From NCBI GenBank assembly GCA_027451085.1, contig DAIDKA010000084.1, positions 1-12,750 of the forward strand: 12,750 bases of DNA. The letters run 5' to 3'. Source of the stretch: Gammaproteobacteria bacterium. Its GTDB lineage: Bacteria; Pseudomonadota; Gammaproteobacteria; Steroidobacterales; Steroidobacteraceae. Below are positions 6,573 through 12,750 of this stretch, piece by piece (within the stretch, counting starts at the first letter, position 1; every line of letters begins with the position of its first letter). A program made the position numbers and the translations under genes. Under the pieces are notes generated by a model. It ran no database searches and was not told the DNA's origin. It saw nothing but the letters and a program-made list of their open reading frames with translations.

Positions 6573-7648
6573 AGCAGCAGCGTCGGCGTCTCACCCTGGC
6601 GGTAGGTGCGCGCCAGGCGCAGCACCAGCAGGCGCGCCTGGCGTGAGGCATCGCGGCGGGGGCCGCGGACGTGGAGTTTCAACGCTTCGCACCTTTCTAT
6701 GAGCATGCGCAATATCTGGTAGACACTATAACGCTCCACGCCGGCCGCATGCGACACCGATTCCACCAGCCGGGGTTTGAGGGCGCGCAGCAGCGTGCTG
6801 GCGCGCAGGCTGCCGTCTTCCGGGCGCGTGGTGAAAGTCCGGCGCAGCAGCTCCTCCACCATGCCACGACGGTCGCGGCGCAGGCGCTCGATGCGCGCGC
6901 GATAGACCTCGGCCAGGGTGCGTGTGTCGGCGCTGACGGGCTCCACCTGGCGGCGGTTGCGCACCGGCGGCGTGCGACCGCTCAGCTGCGCCATCAGTTC
7001 ATCCACCAGGCACAGCTTGTTGAACGCGGGCCAGCCTGCATACGTGGTGCGCCAGTTGGAATTGGGCTTCAGCCACACCGCGAAGGTCTCCGCAAAATCC
7101 TCCGTGGGGTGAGACTGCGCATACCACTCCCCCAGATTGTGGACGTAGCGGCGGCTGCCCGGGCGGGCACGGTAACGGTCGGGATACGGCAGCGAGGCCG
7201 GGCCGAACAGCTCGCGCCAGCGGGCCCGGCGGCGCAGGCGGAAGGCGTTGTCCAGCGCATGCCCGGCCTCGTGGCGCAGGATGCGCATCAGCCAGCGCAG
7301 GTTGCCGCCCTCCACCTCGCGCATCAGGTTGCGCTCCAGGCGGCGCAGGCGCGGATGCGCCAGCCAGAACGGGATGGCGATGCCAGGCACGCCGTCCGGC
7401 GAAAACCACTCCTCGGCAAGCCAGGCATGGGGCCGGAATCTGAGGCCGCGACTTTCGAGTTCCGTATACAGCCGCTCGAGCGGCCGCGCCAGCCGCGGGT
7501 TATCGAGATCCAGATCGAGATCGCACAGCCGCACCTGCAACAGATCTTCATCGCACAGGCGCACCCAGGAACGGGAACGGCGCGGTGTCCGGCGCGTCGC
7601 ACCGGCACCGCTGGCGCGAAGCTTCGCGGCGCTAGACCCGGCCCCCAT
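6569..7648 (-). CDS. Putative zinc-binding metallopeptidase (HEAGH)
   Basis: The product (359 residues from this start) carries LRHEAGHALDN with the zincin motif HEAGH at 126-130, giving two zinc ligands and the catalytic glutamate. About 50 residues on is SHPTEDFAETFAVWL (179-193); in the putative zinc-binding peptidase families with this segment, an acidic residue here (Glu187 or Asp184) may be the third ligand. Other distinctive pieces are RFRPHAWLAEEWFSPDG and GIAIPFWLAHPRLRRLE. No signal peptide is visible, so it should be cytosolic. The last 110 residues are Arg-rich and helical, perhaps a nucleic-acid or partner-binding tail. The start is uncertain: ATG at 7648 has AGGA 11 bases upstream and overlaps the phosphatase gene by 17 bp; ATG at 7684 would add 12 residues. 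The substrate is unknown; coupling to the ATP-grasp gene suggests opposite or sequential steps on one peptide. Confidence 0.82.
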   Translation of the reverse strand: MGAGSSAAKLRASGAGATRRTPRRSRSWVRLCDEDLLQVRLCDLDLDLDNPRLARPLERLYTELESRGLRFRPHAWLAEEWFSPDGVPGIAIPFWLAHPRLRRLERNLMREVEGGNLRWLMRILRHEAGHALDNAFRLRRRARWRELFGPASLPYPDRYRARPGSRRYVHNLGEWYAQSHPTEDFAETFAVWLKPNSNWRTTYAGWPAFNKLCLVDELMAQLSGRTPPVRNRRQVEPVSADTRTLAEVYRARIERLRRDRRGMVEELLRRTFTTRPEDGSLRASTLLRALKPRLVESVSHAAGVERYSVYQILRMLIERCEALKLHVRGPRRDASRQARLLVLRLARTYRQGETPTLLL

Positions 7649-8216
7649 GCTGGACGCCGTCCTGTGGCGCGCTACTTGTGGCATTCGTCATGGGCGCACC
7701 CAGTGTGCCGGCGCGCCAGGTCCGCACGAAGTTGGCCTGCGCAGGGGTTTCCGGCACACGCGGCCAGGTCCGGGAACGGGCGTTATGGCCCCATTGCCGG
7801 TTGAGCTGCTTCAGTGCCTCCTCGCCCGTGAGACCGCGCTCCACCAGGATGCAGCCCAGTACGGTGCCGGTGCGGCCGATGCCGGCACGACAGTGCACAT
7901 AGACCCGTCGCCCGGCATTCAGCGCGCCTGCGATCACCGTCAGCACCTGCGACATGAAGATGCTGTCAGGCACACCGTGGTCTTCGATGGGCAGGTGGAA
8001 GTACCAGGTGCCGGCGCTCAGGCGCGTCTGATAGGCCGGCAGCTCCCCGCTGCGGGTCAGGTCGACGAAGCAGTCCACGCCGGCGGCAGCGATCAAGGCC
8101 AGCCTCTGGTCGGTCTCGGCATCGTCCAGGCCGCCGGGATGCTCCCCGCCGGCAATCTGGCCGGGCAGCAGCCAGTAGCTGTTAGGCAGTGGTGGATCGA
8201 GGCTGGCGGTGTCCAT
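7632..8216 (-). CDS. Dual-specificity/tyrosine-type protein phosphatase
   Basis: The 194 residues contain the cysteine-phosphatase signature HCRAGIGRTGT, a full CX5R loop with nucleophile Cys109 and phosphate-binding Arg115. Upstream, FHLPIEDHGVPD (73-84) holds Asp79, placed where the general-acid aspartate of dual-specificity phosphatases usually lies. N-terminal SYWLLPGQIAGGEHPGG (13-29) is the strand-loop typical of bacterial DSP-like proteins. It should remove phosphate from a phosphoprotein or small phosphate ester in the cytosol; the substrate cannot be read from the sequence. The tail after about 165 is low-complexity. The ATG is 2 bases after the ttcA stop (TGA-AC-ATG), so the two are surely cotranscribed and probably translationally coupled. 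Confidence 0.88.
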   Translation of the reverse strand: MDTASLDPPLPNSYWLLPGQIAGGEHPGGLDDAETDQRLALIAAAGVDCFVDLTRSGELPAYQTRLSAGTWYFHLPIEDHGVPDSIFMSQVLTVIAGALNAGRRVYVHCRAGIGRTGTVLGCILVERGLTGEEALKQLNRQWGHNARSRTWPRVPETPAQANFVRTWRAGTLGAPMTNATSSAPQDGVQHGGRV

Positions 8217-8218
8217 GT

Positions 8219-9109
8219 TCAGGCTGTGGAGCGGGCAAAGTCTTCACCGGTGATGTGGGCTTCGAATGCGAGCTCCTCCGCCGCCGTCATGGGACGCAGC
8301 GCCTGCACGTCGGTCGCGGCGAGCCGCCGCGCATCGAGGCCGGCGAAATCATGCAGCACGGTATCGGCCAGGTGCTCGGGCACGACATTGCGCAACGCGC
8401 TGAAAATGGTGTCGCTGCGGCCGGGGAACTCGGCATCCCACGCGCGCAGCATCTGCTTCACCACCTTGCGCTGCAGGTTCTCCTGCGAGCCGCACAGAGT
8501 GCAGGGAATGATGGGAAAGGCGCGCGCGGTGGCATAGCGGGCGATCTCGCGCTCGGTGACATAGGCAAGCGGGCGGATGACACTGTGCCGGCCGTCCTCG
8601 GACAGCAGCTTGGGGGCCATGGCCTTGAGCCTGCCACCAAAGAACAGATTGAGAAAGAAGGTCTCCAGGATGTCATCGCGGTGATGCCCGAGTGCGATCC
8701 TGGTGACACCGTTTTCCGCGGCATAGCGGTACAGCGCGCCACGCCGCAACCGCGAGCACAGGCTGCACATCGTGCGGCCTTCCGGGATCACCCGCTTGAC
8801 CACCGAGTAGGTGTCCTGCTCGATGATGTGGTGCTCGACGCCAAGCTGCGTGAGGTAGCGCGGCAGCACATCTTCAGGAAACCCGGGCTGCTTCTGGTCG
8901 AGGTTGACGGCGATGATGCTGAAGTCCACCGGCGCGCTGCGTCTGAGCGACAGCAGCACATCGAGCAGGGTGTAGGAATCCTTGCCGCCGGACAGGCATA
9001 CCATGACGCGATCGCCGTCCCGGATCATGCCGAAATCGGCGATGGCCTTGCCGACCTGCGAACGCAGGTGCGACTGCAGGCGCTGCGCGGTGCGCGACAG
9101 GATGCTCAT
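8219..9109 (-). CDS. ttcA: tRNA 2-thiocytidine synthetase
   Basis: TtcA makes 2-thiocytidine at position 32 of certain tRNAs, activating the base with ATP and using a [4Fe-4S] cluster as sulfur carrier. The 296-residue sequence has the ATP-pyrophosphatase P-loop SGGKDS (40-45), then the two CXXC pairs CSLC (115-118) and CTLC (203-206) that hold the cluster, and the family segments GHHRDDILETFFLNLFFGG (141-159) and EGRTMCSLCSRLRRG. E. coli TtcA is 311 residues. The start ATG at 9109 gives the expected N-terminus; the 18-bp gap from the carboxypeptidase gene holds only a close GCAGG as possible ribosome binding site. The sulfur likely comes from a cysteine desulfurase; sseA in this window is a sulfur-transfer enzyme too, but no link between them is shown. 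Confidence 0.95.
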   Translation of the reverse strand: MSILSRTAQRLQSHLRSQVGKAIADFGMIRDGDRVMVCLSGGKDSYTLLDVLLSLRRSAPVDFSIIAVNLDQKQPGFPEDVLPRYLTQLGVEHHIIEQDTYSVVKRVIPEGRTMCSLCSRLRRGALYRYAAENGVTRIALGHHRDDILETFFLNLFFGGRLKAMAPKLLSEDGRHSVIRPLAYVTEREIARYATARAFPIIPCTLCGSQENLQRKVVKQMLRAWDAEFPGRSDTIFSALRNVVPEHLADTVLHDFAGLDARRLAATDVQALRPMTAAEELAFEAHITGEDFARSTA

Positions 9110-9127
9110 GGACCTGCTGCCGTGGGC

Positions 9128-10657
9128 TTACGCGGCAGCACTGCTGAGCGCGCCTTCCAGGTACCGGGCCTCCAGGTGCCGCAGCAGCGCCCCCGCGGAC
9201 AGCGGCTTGCCTGTGGCCTCCTGCATCAGCTCCTGGACGCTGAGGCGCGAACCGTGTACATGGACCTTGCCACGCAGCCAGCCGATGATGCCGCCGAACT
9301 CACCGCGCGCGACCTGCTCCTCGAAGTCCGGCACCTCCTCGCGCAGGGCCTCGCCCAGCTGCGAGGCGATCATGGCGCCCAGGGCATAGGACGGGAAATA
9401 GCCGAAGGCGCCCCAGGCCCAGTGGATGTCCTGCAGGCAGCCCTCGATGTCATTGCGCGGATGCGCACCCAGGCGCTGCTCCACGCTGGCGTTCCAGGCC
9501 TCGGGCAGGTCCTTCACAGCGAGGGTGCCTGCCACCAGGCGCTTTTCCAGCTCGTAACGCAGCAGCACATGCATCGGGTAGGTGACCTCGTCGGCCTCCA
9601 CGCGAATCAGGCTGCGGCGCACGCGGGTCAGGTGAGCGTAGATGTTATCCGCCGCCCATTCAGGGCCGCTGACACCCAGGTGCCTGGCCAGCTGCGGTTG
9701 CAGCCACTGTGTGAAGGCGCGGCTGCGGCCGATCAGCATCTCCAGCAACAGGGACTGGCTTTCGTGCAGCGCCATGCCGCGGTCGCGTCCCACGGGCTGG
9801 CCCAGCCACGGCGTCGGCAGGCCCAATTCATACAGTGCGTGGCCCGTCTCGTGGATGGCGGCGAACAGGCCGTAGAAGACGTCGCCCGGGACGAAGCGCG
9901 TGGTGACACGGATATCGCCCGGCACGCCTTCGCAGAAAGGATGCTCGCTCTCATCCAGGCGGCCGATGTCGAAGGGAAAGCCCAGGGCTTTCATGGTTTC
10001 GACCGCCAGCGCGCGCTGCTTCGCCGCCGGGAACTTGCCGCTGATGGGCAGCACCGGCCGGGTTTCCTGCTGCGCGATGGCGTCGCGGATCAGGCCCGGC
10101 AGGCTGCGCGACAGCTGCTTGAACGCTGCATCGATGTCCTGGCTGTTGACGCCGGGATTGAATTCGCTGACGAGCGCGTCATAGGGCGACAGCGACAACG
10201 CCTGCCCCAGCAGCACGGCCTTGTCACGCACCAGCATGAGGACTTCCTCAAGGTGCGGTGCGAACACGGCGAAACTGTTTTCCGCGCGCGCCTTGAGCCA
10301 CGCGGCCTCGGCACGGGCGGTGGCCACCGCCAGGCGTGAGACCAGCGACGCCGGGGTGGCGATCGCAAGGTCGCGCAGGCGGCGCATTTCGCGCACGTTG
10401 GCGATCTGCCACTCGTCCAGGGTCTGGGTGTTGGCCTGGGCGCGATCGATCAGGCGTGTGATCTTGGGCTGGGTGAGAAGCTGGTGCAGCTCCGTCTCCA
10501 GCGCGGCCAGCTGCTCACCGCGGACCTCGGAGCTGCCGCGCGGCATCATGACCGCGGCATCCCAACGCAAAAGGGAGATCACGCCGCGGAACGCGTGGGC
10601 GCGGCGGAACTCCTGTTCCAGCTGTTTGTACGGTGGCGCTGTCATGGGATGAGCCAT
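9128..10657 (-). CDS. M32 family metallocarboxypeptidase (Taq type)
   Basis: The 509-residue protein is a thermostable carboxypeptidase 1-type (M32) enzyme, which removes C-terminal amino acids with broad specificity, sparing proline, in the cytosol. It has HETGH (269-273) with two zinc histidines and the catalytic Glu, and HESQS (298-302) with the third ligand Glu299. Other M32 signatures are DIRVTTR (248-254), the Arg/Tyr-rich segment IRVEADEVTYPMHVLLRYELE that binds the substrate carboxylate, and GYFPSYALG near the C-terminus. Length matches the family (about 500). The ATG at 10657 is used; a second in-frame ATG four codons later is possible, and neither has a strong ribosome binding site. 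It is the first gene of the proposed six-gene minus-strand operon and its promoter should lie in the AT-rich gap upstream. Confidence 0.94.
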   Translation of the reverse strand: MAHPMTAPPYKQLEQEFRRAHAFRGVISLLRWDAAVMMPRGSSEVRGEQLAALETELHQLLTQPKITRLIDRAQANTQTLDEWQIANVREMRRLRDLAIATPASLVSRLAVATARAEAAWLKARAENSFAVFAPHLEEVLMLVRDKAVLLGQALSLSPYDALVSEFNPGVNSQDIDAAFKQLSRSLPGLIRDAIAQQETRPVLPISGKFPAAKQRALAVETMKALGFPFDIGRLDESEHPFCEGVPGDIRVTTRFVPGDVFYGLFAAIHETGHALYELGLPTPWLGQPVGRDRGMALHESQSLLLEMLIGRSRAFTQWLQPQLARHLGVSGPEWAADNIYAHLTRVRRSLIRVEADEVTYPMHVLLRYELEKRLVAGTLAVKDLPEAWNASVEQRLGAHPRNDIEGCLQDIHWAWGAFGYFPSYALGAMIASQLGEALREEVPDFEEQVARGEFGGIIGWLRGKVHVHGSRLSVQELMQEATGKPLSAGALLRHLEARYLEGALSSAAA

Positions 10658-10773
10658 TCTACCAGCGAACCCTCTTACAGGCCGGACTGTATATACTTAA
10701 CCTTATGTTTTTAAATGGATTTATATCCCATAATCGGATTGACAGGGGACACCGGAAAGGATGCCGGCAGGGC
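10658..10773 (-). promoter_or_regulatory. AT-rich intergenic region, probable operon promoter
   Basis: Between two GC-rich genes, roughly 10686-10740 is strikingly AT-rich, as expected for the promoter of the carboxypeptidase-to-lipoprotein operon. Candidate -10 sequences on the minus strand are TATATA (within AAGTATATACAG) and TATAAA (within GGATATAAATCC), but neither has a good -35 at the right spacing. An imperfect inverted repeat, ATGGAT (10715-10720) against ATCCCAT (10725-10731), could be an operator. Exact promoter position is not decided. Confidence 0.4.
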
Positions 10774-11619
10774 CTAACGCAGCGATTCCCAGGCCAGCAT
10801 GGCCCGCTTGCGATCCAAACCCCAGCGATAACCACCCAGCGCCCCGCCCTTGCGCAGCACCCGGTGACAGGGGATCAGCCAGGCGATGTCGTTGGCACCG
10901 ACCGCGCTGGCCACCGCACGTACAGCCTCGGGGCGGCCGATGTTCCTGGCGACGTCGGTGTAGGTGACGTCGGCGCCATCAGGCAGGCGCAGCAAGGCCT
11001 CCCACACCTTGAGCTGAAAGGGCGTCCCCTGGGCATGCAACAGCAGATCAGCAGGTCGGGTGCCGGTGCCCCACACCTGCCGCGCCAGGCTCTCGGCGCG
11101 CGCGTCGTCCTGTGCAAAGCGGGCCGCCGGCCAGCGCGCGAACAGTCGGGCGCATTCGGCATCGACATGGGTCTCGATAAAGCCCAGATGGCACAGTCCG
11201 CGGGACGTGCCGGCGAACAGCGCGCTGCCGAAGGGCGTATGGCTGATACCATGCCAGCCGGCGACACCGGCGCCGCCGGAGCGCACTTCGGCCGGGGTCT
11301 GGGCGTGCAGCTGGATCATCAGGTCATGCAGCCGGCCGGAACCGGAAAGGCCCACGGCATGCGCCGCATCCAGCACCGATGGCTCTTCGGTGAGCGCAGC
11401 CTCCGCGGCCGCGGCGGTCACGCGCTGCAGGTACTGTTTAGGGGTGAGACCCGCCCAGCGGCGGAACAGCCGGTTGAAATGAAACTCGGACAGGCCGACA
11501 TGGTCCGCCACCGCCCGCAATGACGGCTGCCGCACGGCGTAAGTGTCGATGTAGGCGACGGCCCGCGCTATGCGCGCGAAATCGCGCCTGCCGACGAAGT
11601 GTTCCGGAGTGTTTCCCAT
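10774..11619 (-). CDS. AraC-type regulator fused to O6-alkylguanine-DNA alkyltransferase (Ada-like)
   Basis: The 281 residues join an AraC-type DNA-binding domain (about 12-115, two helix-turn-helix units: SLRAVADHVGLSEFHFNRLF and the one after SVLDAAHAVGLS) to a methyltransferase domain (about 125-281). The acceptor motif is IPCHRV with Cys251, which takes methyl groups from O6-methylguanine in a suicide reaction; FQLKVWEALLRLP and GGYRWG are the usual flanks. Compared with E. coli Ada (354 residues) the N-terminal zinc domain, whose Cys38 repairs methylphosphotriesters and switches Ada into an activator, is missing. Shorter Ada-like fusions of this kind are common; how they sense damage is less clear. 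No Shine-Dalgarno sequence precedes the ATG. It diverges from glgA, 97 bp apart. Confidence 0.92.
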   Translation of the reverse strand: MGNTPEHFVGRRDFARIARAVAYIDTYAVRQPSLRAVADHVGLSEFHFNRLFRRWAGLTPKQYLQRVTAAAAEAALTEEPSVLDAAHAVGLSGSGRLHDLMIQLHAQTPAEVRSGGAGVAGWHGISHTPFGSALFAGTSRGLCHLGFIETHVDAECARLFARWPAARFAQDDARAESLARQVWGTGTRPADLLLHAQGTPFQLKVWEALLRLPDGADVTYTDVARNIGRPEAVRAVASAVGANDIAWLIPCHRVLRKGGALGGYRWGLDRKRAMLAWESLR

Positions 11620-11625
11620 GCGCGG

Positions 11626-11631
11626 ATTTTA
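11626..11631 (-). promoter_or_regulatory. Possible -10 element of the Ada-like gene
   Basis: On the minus strand TAAAAT (five of six to consensus) ends 6 bases before the ATG at 11619. Used as a promoter it would start the mRNA at or next to the start codon. The -35 region (TCGAGC at 17 bp spacing) matches poorly. Confidence 0.3.
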
Positions 11632-11661
11632 GTCCCGCGGTTACATACGCTCGACCCGGAA

Positions 11662-11684
11662 CTTGCTCGGACTTGTTAAGCTTG
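11662..11684. repeat. Triple CTTG direct repeat in the ada-like/glgA divergent gap
   Basis: CTTG occurs at 11662, 11672 and 11681, that is at 10- and 9-base steps, about one helical turn each; the first two copies lie in the longer near-repeats CGGAACTTG and CGGACTTG. The last two also sit inside a CGGAC...GTCCG inverted repeat (11669-11689). It could be an operator for either divergent gene or chance. Confidence 0.3.
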
Positions 11685-11716
11685 TCCGCAACCCCTACGC
11701 GGAACAGGCCCTGACC

Positions 11717-12750
11717 ATGCAGCCCGTGCGTATCTGTGCCATCGCGTCCGAAGTCACCCCCCTGTCCAAGACGGGCGGGCTGGCGGATGTGGCAGGCGCG
11801 CTCACCAAGTACCTGCACGCCCACGACCACGACGTGCGGCTGTTCACACCGCTGTATGACTGCATTGACGTCGAGCGGTTCGGGATCACGGATTCCACCC
11901 TGCCCCCGGCGCTGTCGATACAGCTGGGGGCGCACCGCCTCGAGTACGCCGTCCGCTCCGCAAAACTGCCGGGTTCGGACGCGCACATCTACCTGGTCGA
12001 CTGTCCGGCGCTGTACGGGCGCGGGGTCATTTATTCAAGCGCGCCCGATGAACACCTGCGCTTCCTCGCGCTGACCCGCATTGCGATCGAGTGTTGCCAG
12101 CACATGGCCTGGAGCCCGCAGATACTGCACTGCCACGACTGGCATGCGGGCTTCGGTCCGCTGCTGCTGCAGCATCAGTACGGCTGGGATCAGCTGTTCG
12201 CGGGCACGCGCTCCGTGCTCACCATCCACAACATCGGCTATCAGGGTGTGTTCGGCGCGGAGCACGTCGGGGACCTCGATCTGGGCGACCGCGCATACCT
12301 GCTGCACCAGGACGATCTGCGCGGCGGCCATATAAACGCGCTCAAGCACGGCTGCATGTACGCGGACGCGATCACCACGGTGAGCCCCACCTATGCCCGG
12401 GAGATCCGCACGCCGCAGTTCGGCATGGGCCTGGAAACCGTGCTCAACCAGCGCGCTGACGTGCTGACCGGCATCCTCAACGGCGTCGATTATGACGACT
12501 GGGACCCGCGCACCGACCGGCACATCGGCGAGCATTACGATGCGTCAAGCCTGACAGTGAAGGCACGGCTCAAATGGAAGCTGCTGGGCAGGCTGGAACT
12601 GAAATTCACGCCCCACACGGTGCTGGCGGGCCTGGTCTCGCGGCTGACGGCGCAAAAGGGCATCGAACTCGCGGTGCAGGCCATGGCGCATGTGCTGCAG
12701 AACCATGATCTGGCCTTTGTGGCGCTGGGCTCAGGCGAGCCCCGCTACGA
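11717..12750 (+). CDS. glgA: Glycogen synthase (ADP-glucose), 3' end missing
   Basis: GlgA adds glucose from ADP-glucose to the non-reducing end of alpha-1,4-glucan. The visible 344 residues contain SKTGGLADVAGAL (17-29), the KTGGL motif binding ADP-glucose, then VDCPALYGRGVIY, LHCHDWHAG, TIHNIGYQG, the TTVSPTYAREI and GILNGVDYDDWDP segments ending the first GT-B domain, and the start of the second domain (VSRLTAQKG, LGSGEPRY). About 140 C-terminal residues, including the EX7E-type catalytic motif, should lie beyond the window. The ATG at 11717 is preceded by CAGG 8 bases upstream and puts KTGGL at the family's position. It is transcribed away from the Ada-like gene. The Nudix enzyme upstream may act on ADP-sugars as well, but is too far to be in one operon. 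Confidence 0.96.
   Translation, partial: MQPVRICAIASEVTPLSKTGGLADVAGALTKYLHAHDHDVRLFTPLYDCIDVERFGITDSTLPPALSIQLGAHRLEYAVRSAKLPGSDAHIYLVDCPALYGRGVIYSSAPDEHLRFLALTRIAIECCQHMAWSPQILHCHDWHAGFGPLLLQHQYGWDQLFAGTRSVLTIHNIGYQGVFGAEHVGDLDLGDRAYLLHQDDLRGGHINALKHGCMYADAITTVSPTYAREIRTPQFGMGLETVLNQRADVLTGILNGVDYDDWDPRTDRHIGEHYDASSLTVKARLKWKLLGRLELKFTPHTVLAGLVSRLTAQKGIELAVQAMAHVLQNHDLAFVALGSGEPRY

Noticed and set aside
7502..7565. Short direct repeats in the metallopeptidase gene (ATCGAGATC twice; a 15-base near-repeat 30 bases apart)
   Set aside because: They encode VRLCDEDLLQ and VRLCDLDLDL. As I recall, relatives have a similar Leu/Asp-rich segment here, so this looks like family sequence, not a recent duplication.
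6671..8537. Two long overlapping plus-strand open frames (377 and 429 codons)
   Set aside because: They are antisense to the metallopeptidase, phosphatase and ttcA genes, which all have catalytic motifs, and show none themselves.
8189..10339. A 716-codon open frame on the plus strand opposite ttcA and the carboxypeptidase
   Set aside because: It is antisense to two clearly conserved genes and its translation is rich in His, Gln, Arg and Ala with no recognisable motif, as expected from the reverse frame of GC-rich coding DNA.
10687..10702. LexA box candidate
   Set aside because: Only the left half (CTGTATATA) fits; the right half would need CAG where the sequence has ACC.
10739..10744. Perfect TTGACA as a plus-strand -35 element
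   Set aside because: No -10 lies 15-19 bases downstream, and no plus-strand gene follows.

Overview
The window is GC-rich, tightly packed chromosomal DNA from a proteobacterium, most likely a gammaproteobacterium of the Chromatiales/Acidiferrobacterales kind. That placement is inference: it rests on a long biosynthetic SpeA, a TtcA with paired CXXC motifs, an SseA-type sulfurtransferase, an M32 carboxypeptidase and GlgA, together with GC-rich codon use. I see no rRNA, tRNA, CRISPR array, insertion sequence or phage gene.

Left part (1-4790), mostly plus strand. The first 78 bases are the N-terminus of a glutathione S-transferase-like gene leaving on the minus strand. Diverging from it is sseA (3-mercaptopyruvate sulfurtransferase), followed by speA (biosynthetic arginine decarboxylase, GTG start), a 93-residue single-RRM RNA-binding protein, a NudF-type ADP-ribose pyrophosphatase and a 121-residue hypothetical protein. 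These look like separate short transcription units. Promoter-like sequences can be proposed for speA and the RRM gene. A perfect 13-bp inverted repeat at 4792-4820 separates this block from the convergent operon.

Middle part (4820-10657), minus strand. Six genes run in one direction with gaps of 25 bp or less or short overlaps, probably one operon read from right to left: M32 carboxypeptidase, ttcA, a dual-specificity-type phosphatase, a putative zinc metallopeptidase (HEAGH), a D-Ala-D-Ala-ligase-like ATP-grasp enzyme, and a lipoprotein of the CpcT/CpeT fold family. The metallopeptidase and ATP-grasp genes share a 4-bp stop/start overlap. The last four genes have no settled pathway and are the most interesting part of the window; a peptide-ligase/peptidase pair acting on an unknown peptide or cell-envelope substrate is a reasonable hypothesis.

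Right part (10658-12750). An AT-rich 116-bp gap lies upstream of the operon. It is followed by a minus-strand fusion of an AraC-type DNA-binding domain to an O6-alkylguanine-DNA alkyltransferase (Ada-like, but without the N-terminal phosphotriester-repair domain). Diverging from that gene across 97 bp is glgA (glycogen synthase), cut off by the window end after about 344 residues.
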